From contig NZ_MLGE02000015.1 in assembly GCF_001792775.2 (NCBI RefSeq), positions 1 through 55,465 of the forward strand: DNA of 55,465 bases. The letters run 5' to 3'. Positions 17,221 to 28,164 of this stretch are shown one piece after another. A program made the position numbers and the translations under genes. Every line of letters begins with the position of its first letter. The first letter of the stretch is position 1. A model generated the notes under the pieces. The model was given only the letters and a program-made list of their open reading frames with translations, did no database searches and had not been told where the DNA came from. The stretch is from Staphylococcus pseudintermedius (lineage in GTDB: Bacteria > Bacillota > Bacilli > Staphylococcales > Staphylococcaceae).

Positions 17221-18432
17221 ATGACTACAGATAAAAAAACCACATTAAAACAATTGTATCCTGAAGATATTTTAAGCATTGCGAAAGGTTTAACAGACGG
17301 TGAAGTGGCATTATTACAGCAACTCAATGACCTATTAGAAAGTAAATATCGTCAAGACATCAACCAACATTGGATCGATGCGACGGTGCCTGAAGACTAT
17401 TTTCAAGATATTGGAAACTTGAACTATTTTACAAACCCACTTCTTTATCAAGGGCGTGAAGAAGCCAAAACACCGAGCCAATTGTTTCAATTTTTCATGT
17501 CATATACGATTGCACGCTTTGATGTTTCTTTAGCGACACTGCTCGGTGTACACCAAGGTCTCGGTCATAATACATTTTTATTCGGGGGCAGTTCAGAACA
17601 AGTCGCAAAATACGTGCCTAAACTTCAATCTCATGAATTACGCACATGTTTTGCCTTGACTGAGCCCAATCATGGTTCAGATGTCGCGGGGGGACTTGAA
17701 ACAGTCGCTGAACGTCATGGTGATGAATGGGTCATTAATGGTGCTAAAAAATGGATTGGTGGTGCGCATGTATCTGATGTCATCCCGGTCTTTGCCGTCA
17801 ATAAAGAGACAGGGCAACCACATTGCTTCGTAGTTAAACCTGATCAAGAAGGCGTAGAGATTGAGGTCCTTCAACATAAAATCGCACTACGTATCGTGCC
17901 AAATGCTGAAATCCGGCTCAATCATGTCAAAGTGAAAGAAGCTGACCGCCTCCAAAATATTACAAGTTTCAAAGACATTGCTAAAATTTTATACTCCACA
18001 CGTGCCGGCGTTGCTTACATGGCAACAGGTGCACTCGCTGGTACATTACGCGCAACACTCGGTTATGTGAAGGAACGTCAGCAATTTGGAAAATCGATTA
18101 GTCAATATCAACTTATCCAAGAAAAACTCGCTATGATTCAAGGTAATTTAACTCACGCGATGTCTATGAGTGCACAACTTGCTCGGATGCAAGAAAATGG
18201 TGAATATGATGAAGTAGCGACCTCTACTGCGAAAATGATGAATGCACTCCGCTTACGTGAATCAGTCGCAATGGGTCGTGGCATTACTGGAGGAAACGGA
18301 ATACTCGCTGGAGAACACGATATTGCACGCTTTTTCTCTGATGCTGAAGCGATCTACACGTATGAAGGCACACATGAAATGAATGCTCTTGTCATCGGCC
18401 GTGCACTGACAGGTGTGTCCGCATTTGTATAA
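17221..18432 (+). CDS. fadE: Acyl-CoA dehydrogenase
   Basis: 403 aa, standard length. CFALTEPNHGSDVAGG and WVINGAKKWIGGAHVSDV are the two classical FAD-binding signatures. The C-terminal AEAIYTYEGTHEMNALVIGR holds the catalytic Glu in YEGT. Introduces the first double bond of acyl-CoA using FAD. The ATG follows AGGAGG by 9 nt; the gap from the synthetase gene is 36 nt. Called fadD in many staphylococcal genomes. It differs clearly from the shorter homologue at 11232, which lacks YEGT. Confidence 0.92.
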   Translation: MTTDKKTTLKQLYPEDILSIAKGLTDGEVALLQQLNDLLESKYRQDINQHWIDATVPEDYFQDIGNLNYFTNPLLYQGREEAKTPSQLFQFFMSYTIARFDVSLATLLGVHQGLGHNTFLFGGSSEQVAKYVPKLQSHELRTCFALTEPNHGSDVAGGLETVAERHGDEWVINGAKKWIGGAHVSDVIPVFAVNKETGQPHCFVVKPDQEGVEIEVLQHKIALRIVPNAEIRLNHVKVKEADRLQNITSFKDIAKILYSTRAGVAYMATGALAGTLRATLGYVKERQQFGKSISQYQLIQEKLAMIQGNLTHAMSMSAQLARMQENGEYDEVATSTAKMMNALRLRESVAMGRGITGGNGILAGEHDIARFFSDAEAIYTYEGTHEMNALVIGRALTGVSAFV

Positions 18433-18474
18433 AAAAGCAATTATAAGCCAAAAAGCGAACTATGGGAGGAATAT

Positions 18475-20739
18475 ATGATGACAATTAGAAAAGTAACAGT
18501 CCTCGGTGCAGGGACAATGGGGGCACAACTCGCTGCGCTCCTTGTCAATGCAGGACTCAAAGTAAAACTATTAGATATCGTCATTGATCACAACGACCCG
18601 AACAAAATTTCAAAAGCAGCATACGATAAAATCACACATCCGAAAAAACCGTTACTATTTGACCTTGCACTTGCGCCACATCTCACATACGGAAATTTTG
18701 AAGCTGACTTAGCTAATGATGATGCGGATCTTTATTTAGAAGCCGTGAAAGAAGATTTAGAAGTTAAACATCAGTTATGGCAACAAGTCGCACAAACTGC
18801 AAAACCAGAAGCATTATTTGCGACGAATACGTCTGGGATTCCGATTGAAGCAATTGCTAAAGCGTTTAGTCCAGAAGATAAGAAGCGTTTTTTCGGTCTA
18901 CATTTCTTCAATCCCCCACGCATTATGAAATTAGTCGAGCTCATTCCAAACGCTGAGACCGACCCGACGCTCATTGACAACGTTCAAACATTCACACAAG
19001 AAGTTCTCGGCAAAGGGGTGATCGTTGTCAATGATGTCCCAGGCTTTGTAGCGAATCGTATCGGCACGCAAACGATGAACGATATTATGTATCGCGCAGA
19101 GCAACAAGGTTTCTCAATTACAGAAATCGACGCGCTCACAGGTAAAATTATTGGACGTCCGAAAACAGGCACATACGCGTTATCTGACCTTGTCGGCTTA
19201 GACATTGCAGTATCAGTCATTCGAGGATTACAACAAGTGCCTGAAGAACAACCCTTCTTCCAAGATGTCAAGCTTGTCGACACGCTCTATGAAGCAGGTG
19301 CACTCGGCCGAAAAACAAAACAAGGTTTCTACAAAAAAGCGCGCAAACAAAAACAACGCCTTGTCTATGATGTCGATCAACAAGAATATGTTCCCCTAAC
19401 ACAACCAGAGTTACCTATTCTCACCACTTTTACTAAAGACTTAGCGCACAACTTAGACGTGATATTCAATGCAACAGACAGAGCTGGTCAATTTTTATGG
19501 GAAACGCTACGCAATAACTTTTATTATGCAGCACGCAATGTTCCAAAAGCAACCGATGATTTTCAAGACATCGATCGTGCACTTGTTTGGGGATTCAATT
19601 GGAAGTTAGGCCCTTTTCAATTATGGGACTTGATGGGATTTGATCGTGTAAAAACGCGCATTGAAGCAGAACTTGGGACTTTACCTGAGTGGATTCAACA
19701 AATAGAAGATGGCTTTTATGGAGAGTGTGAAACAATTGATGTCGTTACACCTATTGAGCATCAACTTGATAAAATTCTTTGGCAACGTAAAGACTCACAA
19801 CTCGCTATCGTGAATGCACATCAACTGTTGCTGAAGCTTAGAAGTTACAATAACGTCATTACTGATGCTTTTAACGATGACTTGGTCGAAGCGATTGATA
19901 TGTTGGAAAATGAACCTTATTCAAGTATGGTGATTTATGCTGACGGCCCACATTTTAGTGTTGGTGCTAATCTATACGAAATGAAAAAAGCATACGAAAC
20001 GAATCAAATCGATAAACGGATCGCACCTTCAATTGATCGGTTACATGCAAGTTTCAATCGATTAAAATATAGCGAAAAACCGATTGTCACTGCCATTCAT
20101 GGTCGTGTACTGGGTGGGGGTTGCGAACTTGCCCTCCACTCTCCATTCATCGTAGCAAGTAGTGAAACATATATGGGCCTTGTTGAAGCAGGGGTCGGTC
20201 TATTACCAAGTGGTGGTGGCCTCGCAGAAATGAGTGACCGTATTTTAAAAACAACACATATGATGAACGACAAACAAGCAAGCATGACACAACTTCTTAT
20301 GACAGTAGGCTTAGCGAAAGTGTCAACCAATGCTTTTGAAGCACAGCGTTATGGCTTCTTACGACCAACAGACACCATTATTTTCAATCAAGAACGCCGT
20401 GTCCAAATCGCTTTACAACGTGCACAATACGAGGCAGATGCACATTATATGCCAGCGACTGAAAGACAATATCTTGCACTAGGCAAAGATTTTCTCTCAC
20501 TCGCCCAAGGACAGCTTGATGCCCAACGCCTCGGCCACTATATCAGCAAACATGATTATGACATTGCGTTACGTATTGCAACAGTTTTATCAGGTGGTGA
20601 CTTACCACGCAATACGTATATTCAACAACGTTACATTCAACAATTAGAAAAAGTGCATTTCTTAGAACTTATCAAAACTGAAAAAACGTATGACAGAATC
20701 ACATATATGCTCGAAAATGGAAAACCGTTACGAAACTAA
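18475..20739 (+). CDS. fadB: Bifunctional 3-hydroxyacyl-CoA dehydrogenase / enoyl-CoA hydratase
   Basis: 754 aa. The N-terminal part (about 1-310) is the NAD-dependent dehydrogenase, with Rossmann motif VLGAGTMGAQLAALL, the catalytic-His block GLHFFNPPRIMKLVE, and VNDVPGFVANRI. A middle 3HCDH C-terminal domain pair follows. The last 300 residues form an enoyl-CoA hydratase/crotonase domain with oxyanion-hole segments GPHFSVGANLYEMK and AIHGRVLGGGCELALH, and the acidic GLVEAGVGLLPSGGG. This order (dehydrogenase first, hydratase last) is opposite to E. coli FadB and is normal for Gram-positive FadN/FadB types. Catalyses hydration and oxidation of enoyl-CoA. Confidence 0.92.
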   Translation: MMTIRKVTVLGAGTMGAQLAALLVNAGLKVKLLDIVIDHNDPNKISKAAYDKITHPKKPLLFDLALAPHLTYGNFEADLANDDADLYLEAVKEDLEVKHQLWQQVAQTAKPEALFATNTSGIPIEAIAKAFSPEDKKRFFGLHFFNPPRIMKLVELIPNAETDPTLIDNVQTFTQEVLGKGVIVVNDVPGFVANRIGTQTMNDIMYRAEQQGFSITEIDALTGKIIGRPKTGTYALSDLVGLDIAVSVIRGLQQVPEEQPFFQDVKLVDTLYEAGALGRKTKQGFYKKARKQKQRLVYDVDQQEYVPLTQPELPILTTFTKDLAHNLDVIFNATDRAGQFLWETLRNNFYYAARNVPKATDDFQDIDRALVWGFNWKLGPFQLWDLMGFDRVKTRIEAELGTLPEWIQQIEDGFYGECETIDVVTPIEHQLDKILWQRKDSQLAIVNAHQLLLKLRSYNNVITDAFNDDLVEAIDMLENEPYSSMVIYADGPHFSVGANLYEMKKAYETNQIDKRIAPSIDRLHASFNRLKYSEKPIVTAIHGRVLGGGCELALHSPFIVASSETYMGLVEAGVGLLPSGGGLAEMSDRILKTTHMMNDKQASMTQLLMTVGLAKVSTNAFEAQRYGFLRPTDTIIFNQERRVQIALQRAQYEADAHYMPATERQYLALGKDFLSLAQGQLDAQRLGHYISKHDYDIALRIATVLSGGDLPRNTYIQQRYIQQLEKVHFLELIKTEKTYDRITYMLENGKPLRN

Positions 20740-20762
20740 TTTAAATAGAGAGGATGATTGGC

Positions 20763-21944
20763 ATGAGAGAAGCTTATATCGTCGCTTATGGCCGTTCTGC
20801 AGTCGCTAAAGCAAAAAAAGGTGCGCTTTTTCATGAACGACCAGATGATGTTGCAGCAGAAGTATTAAAAGGGGTCCTCAATCGTATAGATGGCGCATTT
20901 CACCCTGATATGGTTGAAGATGTTATAGTCGGTAACGCATTCCCAGAAGGACTACAAGGTCAAAATATTGCAAGAACCATTGCGTTACGTGCTGGCCTTC
21001 CTAATAGTGTACCTGGCCAAACCGTTAATCGTTATTGTTCATCTGGATTACAAACGATTGCACTCGCTGCAAACCAAATCATGGCTGGTCAAGGCGATAT
21101 TCTCGTAGCAGGTGGCATTGAGTTCATGAGTGCTGTACCCATGGGTGGAAATGAACCAACCAACAACCCTACATTACAACAACAAGATGTAGGGGCGTCA
21201 TATCCAATGGGACTCACTGCTGAAAATGTTGCTGAGACGTACCAAGTAGCAAGAGAAGATCAAGATGCTTATGCTGTTCAAAGTCATCAACGTGCAACAG
21301 AAGCCCAGCAAAAAGGGAAATTCACAGATGAAATCATCCCCATTCGTGTCAACAAAGTCAGTTACGATGAGAACGGTCCACGTGTCGATACAGAAATATT
21401 TGATACCGATGAGCTAGTGAGACCCGATACGCATATGGAAGCGCTATCACAATTACCGACTGTATTTAAAGCTGATGGTACCGTGACAGCTGGAACATCA
21501 GCGCCATTATCAGATGGTGTCGGGTTTGTTGTACTCATGTCTAAAGAAAAAGTAACAGCATTAGGTGTCACGCCTATCGCAAGGTTTGTGGGCTATAAAG
21601 CAGTGGGCGTCGATCCAAAGTTGATGGGGATTGGACCTGCTTTTGCGATTCCTGAAGTACTAGATTTAACACATTTAACCATTGACGATATCGATCTCAT
21701 TGAATTAAATGAGGCTTTTGCATCTCAAACTATCGCCTCTATGCGTGAAGTCGGGTTATCTGAAGAAAAAACGAATGTAAATGGTGGTGCCATTGCTTTA
21801 GGACATCCGTTGGGCGCAACAGGTGCTATTTTAACAGCAAGATTGTTGGCTGAAATGAAAAAACGCTCAAATGTGCGCTATGGTATGGTGACGATGTGCA
21901 TCGGTGTCGGTATGGGCGCAGCTGGTGTTTTCGAACTGGTTTAA
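20763..21944 (+). CDS. fadA: Acetyl-CoA acyltransferase (3-ketoacyl-CoA thiolase)
   Basis: 393 aa from ATG at 20763; an in-frame ATG at 20754 is touching the AGAGAGG ribosome site and is less likely. Catalytic nucleophile Cys in [18 protein letters not shown] (about residue 90), active-site His in [16 protein letters not shown], second Cys in [15 protein letters not shown], plus LNEAFA. Cleaves 3-ketoacyl-CoA to acetyl-CoA, completing the cycle encoded by fadXDEB upstream. Last gene of the operon; a bidirectional terminator follows. Confidence 0.93.
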   Translation: MREAYIVAYGRSAVAKAKKGALFHERPDDVAAEVLKGVLNRIDGAFHPDMVEDVIVGNAFPEGLQGQNIARTIALRAGLPNSVPGQTVNRYCSSGLQTIALAANQIMAGQGDILVAGGIEFMSAVPMGGNEPTNNPTLQQQDVGASYPMGLTAENVAETYQVAREDQDAYAVQSHQRATEAQQKGKFTDEIIPIRVNKVSYDENGPRVDTEIFDTDELVRPDTHMEALSQLPTVFKADGTVTAGTSAPLSDGVGFVVLMSKEKVTALGVTPIARFVGYKAVGVDPKLMGIGPAFAIPEVLDLTHLTIDDIDLIELNEAFASQTIASMREVGLSEEKTNVNGGAIALGHPLGATGAILTARLLAEMKKRSNVRYGMVTMCIGVGMGAAGVFELV

Positions 21945-21957
21945 AAACTACTTATTA

Positions 21958-21999
21958 GGAAAGGGACTGGACAACTCTTTGTGTGTTCCAGTCCCTTTT
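21958..21999. terminator. Bidirectional terminator between fadA and gtfB
   Basis: AAAGGGACTGGA (21960-21971) pairs with TCCAGTCCCTTT (21987-21998). T tracts flank it in both directions, so it can stop fad transcription (+) and the accessory Sec transcript (-). Confidence 0.85.
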
Positions 22000-22005
22000 A
22001 TCGTT

Positions 22006-23337
22006 TTAAGCTTTGAATATTTGATTAAAGGCCTCTATTGTCGTTTCATTAGCATGATCTTGTTGATATTGTAAGCGTAGTTTAAAATAACGCTTTTTGA
22101 GATTGATATCTTTTAAAGCTTGTATTAAAGCACTTGCATCCTTTTCTTTTTCAAATAAATTTTCAGGTGCTGTGAAACGACGATTATGTGCAATGTCACT
22201 ATAACCTAAAATGAGCATGTTAAAATCAAAGGCCTTTTTGACGGCATTGATAATTTCTCCACCGTTATTAATATCTAAGTAAACATCACATTTACGATAA
22301 ACTGTTTCGACAGTATCCAATTCAATCGCTTGGTATAAATGCACATTCGCGTAACGCTCAAATGCTGTCAACTTAGATGACATCTCTGTTACCGCACCAA
22401 TATGAAACTGAGCGAATGGGCAAGATTGTACAATCGCTTCTAGATTTTCAATTTGATCCGAGTTAGTCATAGTTAAAATGTTCATGGTGTAATTATTTTC
22501 TGATTGATAGTTGTATAAATAACCACTGTGCGCAATAAATTGACGTTCTTCATCTGTCAATTGTGCATAGATGTTTTCATATTCTTCACGCTCAGGTATT
22601 AAAATTCGACAATGACGTGGTGTGTCTTTTTCAAGAATCACACGCATATTGCCAGGAATTTCGCCATAAGATGTTTCCTGCCAGAATAAAATATCATTTC
22701 CTGGTATATCTAATTGATACAGTATCAAAAATGGTGTACTCAGCGAATTGATAACAATGTTTTCCAAATTAACATCAATTGCCTTTAGGAAAAACGTATA
22801 AAAATCGATACTATCGCTAAAATGATACTGCTCACCTTTCCACGTTAAAATTACACTTGAAGCGACAAAATTTTCATAAATCACTTCGTTGCCTTGTTGA
22901 TCCAAATAGCGGCGAAAAATCATATTTCCTGTCAAATCGTATACTGTTTGTGCATAACGAAAACCATGTTGATTGTAATGATCAACATACTGAAGTTGGC
23001 CTTTTCGATTGAGCCATTCCACATGACTGACAAGGCGACGTTTCTCTGACGGATGAAAATATATCATCGCCCGTCGATCACTCATATCTTTAACCCACGC
23101 TTCATCATTGTTCCCTTCAATCTCCCAAAAGCGTGGCACAGGAACTTCGTTAAAATATCGTGCGCGCTGTTTGTCAGGGACTTGATAATTTGCAAAGAAT
23201 TGATACGGTGAACGAATGCCCTCTGGTAAAAATCCATCATCAACTAAAACAATTGTCTCATCATGGTGACCCGATATCCTTAACGTTTCGTATAGTTCAC
23301 GTGTATCACTGTTAAAATACTCAAATAAATTAACCAT
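22006..23337 (-). CDS. gtfB: Accessory-Sec glycosyltransferase stabilising subunit GtfB
   Basis: 443 aa, the usual size of GtfB, which pairs with GtfA to add GlcNAc to Ser/Thr of the serine-rich adhesin in the cytoplasm. GtfB has a GT-B-like fold but serves as the substrate-binding co-chaperone, and typical catalytic motifs are weak here. The C-terminal part (DVYLDINNGGEIINAVKKAFDFNMLILGY) is the characteristic conserved stretch. Start overlaps the gtfA stop by 8 nt (23330-23337), so translation is coupled. Last gene of the locus. Confidence 0.88.
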   Translation of the reverse strand: MVNLFEYFNSDTRELYETLRISGHHDETIVLVDDGFLPEGIRSPYQFFANYQVPDKQRARYFNEVPVPRFWEIEGNNDEAWVKDMSDRRAMIYFHPSEKRRLVSHVEWLNRKGQLQYVDHYNQHGFRYAQTVYDLTGNMIFRRYLDQQGNEVIYENFVASSVILTWKGEQYHFSDSIDFYTFFLKAIDVNLENIVINSLSTPFLILYQLDIPGNDILFWQETSYGEIPGNMRVILEKDTPRHCRILIPEREEYENIYAQLTDEERQFIAHSGYLYNYQSENNYTMNILTMTNSDQIENLEAIVQSCPFAQFHIGAVTEMSSKLTAFERYANVHLYQAIELDTVETVYRKCDVYLDINNGGEIINAVKKAFDFNMLILGYSDIAHNRRFTAPENLFEKEKDASALIQALKDINLKKRYFKLRLQYQQDHANETTIEAFNQIFKA

Positions 23338-24838
23338 GTAACACCTCTCCTATTAATTCTTTCCATTTTTGTCGCGTATTCTCTATTAAATATGGCGTCG
23401 CAATCGCATACGATGTTTCATGAGGGTCAACAGGTCCATCATTGAAAAAGCGAATGATTGCTTGAGCTAAACTGTCAATTATTTTTTCATTACTATCTTC
23501 TTTAACTTCTATAGGCACAAGATAACCATTTTTTCCATCTCTAATAAAGGTTGGATTGCCATAATTCACATCAAAGCCAATCATCCCTAAACCTGAACCT
23601 ACAGCTTCCATAAGGGTAAGGCCAAACCCCTCACTTGTTGAAGCCGCAACAAACAATGGATAATTCTTATAAATATCATCTAGTTTCTGATGTCCCAGCA
23701 ACCGGATATAATCGTGTGCGCCCAGTTTTTCAATCCAGTTTTCAATGGACTCACGTTCCCCGCCTTCACCATAAATATCAAAAGTGAGTTCAGGTACCTC
23801 TTTCTTCGCAATACTCGCAGCACGAACCAGCCAATCAATATGCTTTTCACTTGCTAATCTTGAAGCAGTCACCATGCGATATGCATGTCGCGGTGACGCT
23901 GGCTTGTTAAGTTGATTTAAACTCCCTACTGGTACTGTATAAATCGGTGGCTCAGCGTTGAGATATTGCTTGAATTGTTGTGACAATATCTCATTTTGAC
24001 GTTCTGTAGCAGTAATATAGAAATCAATCTCTTTTACATTTGTAAATTGATATTCATAATAATTGTTCCACAAAATGTGATCCTCGTCCGTCGCATTTTC
24101 ACTGAAGTGTTCCGCATGCACTACAACGCCTACTTTACTATCCCCTTTATTTTGGAGCATCGCTTGTCCTACTTTAGTTGCACGATCATAAATGACAATA
24201 TCTTCAGATGTTAGCTTTAAGTTTTGAATAAAGTATGCGACAAATTCCTCTTTTGTATAAAATAGTTGATCTTTAAACGCATAAACATGAGTACCCTCAT
24301 CAATATACTCTGTGTAAACAACCGAACCATCTTCATTATAATAATGTCTCATGTATAACTTAGCTTTTTGGTCAGCCGGAGCATAATACTCTGAAAAAGT
24401 TCGTGTGTAGCTATAATAATCTTTTCGTACCAATTTGTTATTAATCACAAATTCTGCGCAATCCACATAAGGTTCATCTTCATTCTTTAAATAACATGTA
24501 ATAAAGCTGCCCGGTTGTTCTAAATATAACCATCGCACAGAACCGTCTACTTCTTCACGAACCACTTCTTCATGGATAGAAGACTTTATATCGTCAATTG
24601 TATATGTGGTGGGTGCAATTTTAATGTCTGTAAAATATTGATATAGCCATATCACTTCATCATCTTGAAAACCCAAATTGGATGTTAAAGTTTGTATGTT
24701 TTCTGAACTCATAAAATCTAAAAATACAAATTTCAAAGGAACATCAAGCCCGCGTAACGCTTCAGCGCGATACTTTTGCGCATATTCTACTCCACTACTT
24801 GCCCATCCAATACCGAAATTAATATTATAAATTGTCAT
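23330..24838 (-). CDS. gtfA: Accessory-Sec glycosyltransferase GtfA
   Basis: 502 aa. N-terminal GtfA-specific beta region with NFGIGWASSGVEYAQKYRAE, then a GT4 retaining glycosyltransferase domain. VTASRLASEKHIDWLVRAA opens the nucleotide-sugar-binding half, and the EX7E motif EGFGLTLMEAVGSGLGMIG lies near residue 400. Transfers the first GlcNAc to Ser/Thr of the adhesin together with GtfB. It lies 15 nt after secA2. No further glycosyltransferases follow in this locus, so the glycan may be short unless enzymes elsewhere extend it. Confidence 0.92.
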   Translation of the reverse strand: MTIYNINFGIGWASSGVEYAQKYRAEALRGLDVPLKFVFLDFMSSENIQTLTSNLGFQDDEVIWLYQYFTDIKIAPTTYTIDDIKSSIHEEVVREEVDGSVRWLYLEQPGSFITCYLKNEDEPYVDCAEFVINNKLVRKDYYSYTRTFSEYYAPADQKAKLYMRHYYNEDGSVVYTEYIDEGTHVYAFKDQLFYTKEEFVAYFIQNLKLTSEDIVIYDRATKVGQAMLQNKGDSKVGVVVHAEHFSENATDEDHILWNNYYEYQFTNVKEIDFYITATERQNEILSQQFKQYLNAEPPIYTVPVGSLNQLNKPASPRHAYRMVTASRLASEKHIDWLVRAASIAKKEVPELTFDIYGEGGERESIENWIEKLGAHDYIRLLGHQKLDDIYKNYPLFVAASTSEGFGLTLMEAVGSGLGMIGFDVNYGNPTFIRDGKNGYLVPIEVKEDSNEKIIDSLAQAIIRFFNDGPVDPHETSYAIATPYLIENTRQKWKELIGEVLHG

Positions 24839-24853
24839 GCTCTCATCACCTCT

Positions 24854-27241
24854 CTAATTTGGAAAATGCACGATTAAATGTCGATCATCTTCTTTTTCCG
24901 TTATACTTTGACAAAGGTACTTTACAATGTCTTTTTTAATAGCATCTGTCATCAGTTCAAATGATTCTAATGCGACTTTGTGATACTCGAAAATGGGATT
25001 ACGCTTACCATTTTGTCTGGTGTTCACACTATTCTTTAACCTTTGTAAATGGTCAACTTGTTTAATCCAATTACTGTCTATCGCTTTTAATATCGCTTTT
25101 TGCACAAAGTACGTGTAAAAATAGTCATCTAGATGCTGTCTTTGATATGCTAATTGCTGTTTAAATAATTTGAGAAGATATTGAGTTACCGCGTTAATAT
25201 CTCTCAGATCTACACCTTCTAGTTGTCCCTTATATTGAAAACTTAAATTTTTATAAATATAGTCCACCCATTCAGAAACAGTGAAATGTGTGTGTTCAAA
25301 TGCTTCTTCAAAAACTTCTAACGCAAGTTGCTCTAACTGGATCTCTTCCAAGCTTTTAAATTGCAACACACGATTACGCTCTTTATAAACCAGTTCTCTT
25401 TGGACACTAATACTTTTTTCATGTTCATTCGAAGTTTCTCTTACTTTGATGCCCTGTTCTTCAGAAAGTCGCTGAGCACGTTTGACAATTTTTCTTACAT
25501 GCTTTTGGAAAAGACGACTGTTTTGTAACGTATGGGTATCGAATTTTTCTAGTCGCTTTATCCGTGATATCTGATGATCCGACCACCTTTTGACGAGGTA
25601 GTCTTCTAAAGAAATATAAATTTGTGTTGTCCCTGGATCACCTTGTCGTCCTGAACGTCCCCGTAACTGACGGTCAATACGACTATTCTCCATATGTTCA
25701 CTGATAATGACTGCCAACCCGCCTAGCTCAGGAACACCTTCAGCTAATTTGATATCCGTTCCACGACCTGCCATACTTGTTGCTACCGTTACAGCACGCA
25801 ACTGTCCCGCTTCAGCAATCATTTGCGCTTCTTTCGCAACGTTTTGTGCAATGAGTAGATTATTAGGAATATCGAGTGCAAACAATGCTGCTGAAAAATA
25901 CTCAGCACTTTCTGCAGTACGGGTAATCAGTAGTACAGGGCGTTGCTCTGTATAAAGCGTTTTCACCCGTTCAATAATCGCTTGGTGTTTATCTTCAATA
26001 TTTTTAAATACGCGATCAGGATAGTCAATGCGTTGTATCGGGCGATGAGTCGGAATTTGAATGACAACTTTTGAATATAAATCTAAAAACTCTTTTTCAC
26101 CAAGGTGACTTGTGGCTGACATTCCCGCAAACACATTAAATTGCTTGAACAAGTTTTGAAAAGTAATCGTAGCCATGACACTCATATCCATAGACATTTC
26201 TACATTTTCTTTCGCTTCAATAGCTTGATGTAAACCTGATTGTAATTTAGTGCCGTGCATCATTCGCCCGTTAATTCGATCTATCAGTACGACTTCTCCT
26301 TGATAAACAAAATAGTCCATATTATTTTCGAATAAAAACTGTGCACGTAAACATAGATTAATGTTACGAACTAAGTCAAAATAAGGCGCATCATAAATAT
26401 TGTCCACGCCAAAATAAGCGTTTGCTGCTTCAATGCCATCAGCTGTTAACCAAATCTCTTTTTTTGTTTTTTTCATCTTAAAATGACGTTTGTTTTCGAG
26501 TGTTTGAACAAATGTATTGACTACCTGAAACAAGTTAGATTGCACACGTGGTGCACCTGAAATGACGAGCGGGGTTTGAGCGGAGTCTAAAATAATTGAA
26601 TCCACCTCATCAATGATGCCATAGTTCAATGTAGGCAAGAACTTACCTTCACGAGATTCTGCTAAATTATCGATTAAATAATCAAACCCCAAACGCCCTC
26701 CTGTTGTATAAATAATGTCATGTTGATAAATGGCTTGTTTTTCACCTTTCTCATATTCATAATCAGGAATATCCACAAACCCTAAAGCAATACTAAGTCC
26801 CAACCATTCGAAAAGGGGCTTCATCTCCATGTAATCCCTTTTTGCTAAATAATCATTTGTCGTGATTAAATACGCCCCTTTACCAGTAAGTGCATTTAAA
26901 TATAATGGCATCGTCGCAGTCAATGTTTTACCTTCACCGGTTTGCATCTCTGCAATATTTCCTTCATGTAATACAATTGCCCCAAGCACTTGAACATCTT
27001 TAGGAAACATACCTAAGACACGTCGACTCGCTTCACGTACAAGTGCATAAGCTTCAGGTAAAATGGCTTCAAGTGTCGTCTCTTTTTGTAATAATTGACG
27101 CTTAAAAGTTACTGTTTTTTGTTGCAACACATCATCTGGTAGCGTTTGAAATGATTTTTCATATTGCTGAATATGTTTTAAAATACGCTTTAAACGTCTC
27201 AACCGCATCTTGTTAATTGTTTTATGCAGTGACTGACTCAT
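24854..27241 (-). CDS. secA2: Accessory Sec ATPase SecA2
   Basis: 795 aa, close to the size of S. aureus SecA2 and shorter than SecA1. Walker A in [14 protein letters not shown] (about 99-112), DEVDS helicase motif II ([16 protein letters not shown]), [15 protein letters not shown] and [17 protein letters not shown] of the second nucleotide domain. The C-terminus ends HFPN without the Cys-rich zinc motif of SecA1. Drives export of the glycosylated adhesin through SecY2. Overlaps asp3 by 4 nt (ATGA, 27238-27241). Confidence 0.95.
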   Translation of the reverse strand: MSQSLHKTINKMRLRRLKRILKHIQQYEKSFQTLPDDVLQQKTVTFKRQLLQKETTLEAILPEAYALVREASRRVLGMFPKDVQVLGAIVLHEGNIAEMQTGEGKTLTATMPLYLNALTGKGAYLITTNDYLAKRDYMEMKPLFEWLGLSIALGFVDIPDYEYEKGEKQAIYQHDIIYTTGGRLGFDYLIDNLAESREGKFLPTLNYGIIDEVDSIILDSAQTPLVISGAPRVQSNLFQVVNTFVQTLENKRHFKMKKTKKEIWLTADGIEAANAYFGVDNIYDAPYFDLVRNINLCLRAQFLFENNMDYFVYQGEVVLIDRINGRMMHGTKLQSGLHQAIEAKENVEMSMDMSVMATITFQNLFKQFNVFAGMSATSHLGEKEFLDLYSKVVIQIPTHRPIQRIDYPDRVFKNIEDKHQAIIERVKTLYTEQRPVLLITRTAESAEYFSAALFALDIPNNLLIAQNVAKEAQMIAEAGQLRAVTVATSMAGRGTDIKLAEGVPELGGLAVIISEHMENSRIDRQLRGRSGRQGDPGTTQIYISLEDYLVKRWSDHQISRIKRLEKFDTHTLQNSRLFQKHVRKIVKRAQRLSEEQGIKVRETSNEHEKSISVQRELVYKERNRVLQFKSLEEIQLEQLALEVFEEAFEHTHFTVSEWVDYIYKNLSFQYKGQLEGVDLRDINAVTQYLLKLFKQQLAYQRQHLDDYFYTYFVQKAILKAIDSNWIKQVDHLQRLKNSVNTRQNGKRNPIFEYHKVALESFELMTDAIKKDIVKYLCQSITEKEDDRHLIVHFPN

Positions 27242-28164
27242 TCAATCTGACCTCCATTCAACCTTTGTACATTGAGTCCTCGTAATTGATGACTCTTATT
27301 CAATACAGCATCTAACCACTGACACGACTGAGTAACCGTTTCATTGCCCTGATAGATGACTATTGTGCTGTCTTTTGCATCATGGGTATTTGGCGCGTTT
27401 TCTTGAGCATTATCTGTATCAGAAGTCACAAAAATCGTTGCTTTGAGATGGTTACCAATCAGTTTCGCCATCTTATTTGAACGTTTATCATAACCAACTA
27501 ACTGACAGCGATAGCCCTTTGTTTTTTCTTTGATCATTTCAACTAAATGCGTGATTTCATATGTTGATGCTTTAACATCCCACCCTGTCACAAGCATACA
27601 ATTTTGGATCCCCTTGATTAATTCAGAGTCCAAACCTTCTTTTGGTGCAAAAATCAATGTAGTCCTAGCCACATTGGCATTTGGATTTTGCATACTGCTG
27701 ATTCTAACCCCATCTTTTCGATGTATTTCAAGCCGAGCTTCTTTAATAGTAATTTGACGGAACAACAATTGTGTTGATGCAGCATTTATCATTTGTATGA
27801 CATATGAAAACGTATCTTCAGGGACCGTCACATCTGCCTCATGTGTTTTAATAATTTGAAAGCCACATGTGGTGCCATTACGTCTTTTAAAAATCACTTT
27901 AAAATAGATACTATTCTCAGGTTGTACATCGTAATCAAAATAAAAATGGTAGGTGCAATTCTTTTTTAGGATAGGTAAGTCTGGAACATTCACGTCTGTT
28001 TGAAAGTCTGTCATCATTTTCCATTCATGAATGACAATCCCAGAAGGCATTAAAGCATTTTCAAATAAGGCGCCTGTCGAGGACCATTTCAATTTTGTAC
28101 CGTACATAAATGTGTCTTTCGTGACATGAGTCCACCGAATATTAAATGGATGTTTATCGCTCAT
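27238..28164 (-). CDS. asp3: Accessory Sec system protein Asp3
   Basis: 308 aa. The N-terminal part ([34 protein letters not shown]) matches Asp3, a beta-sandwich protein that, with Asp1 and Asp2, binds and delivers the adhesin to SecA2. The middle part is carbohydrate-binding-module-like. The C-terminal extension with [19 protein letters not shown] and a Rossmann-like pattern is typical of staphylococcal Asp3. Overlaps asp2 by 11 nt and secA2 by 4 nt. Confidence 0.85.
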   Translation of the reverse strand: MSDKHPFNIRWTHVTKDTFMYGTKLKWSSTGALFENALMPSGIVIHEWKMMTDFQTDVNVPDLPILKKNCTYHFYFDYDVQPENSIYFKVIFKRRNGTTCGFQIIKTHEADVTVPEDTFSYVIQMINAASTQLLFRQITIKEARLEIHRKDGVRISSMQNPNANVARTTLIFAPKEGLDSELIKGIQNCMLVTGWDVKASTYEITHLVEMIKEKTKGYRCQLVGYDKRSNKMAKLIGNHLKATIFVTSDTDNAQENAPNTHDAKDSTIVIYQGNETVTQSCQWLDAVLNKSHQLRGLNVQRLNGGQIE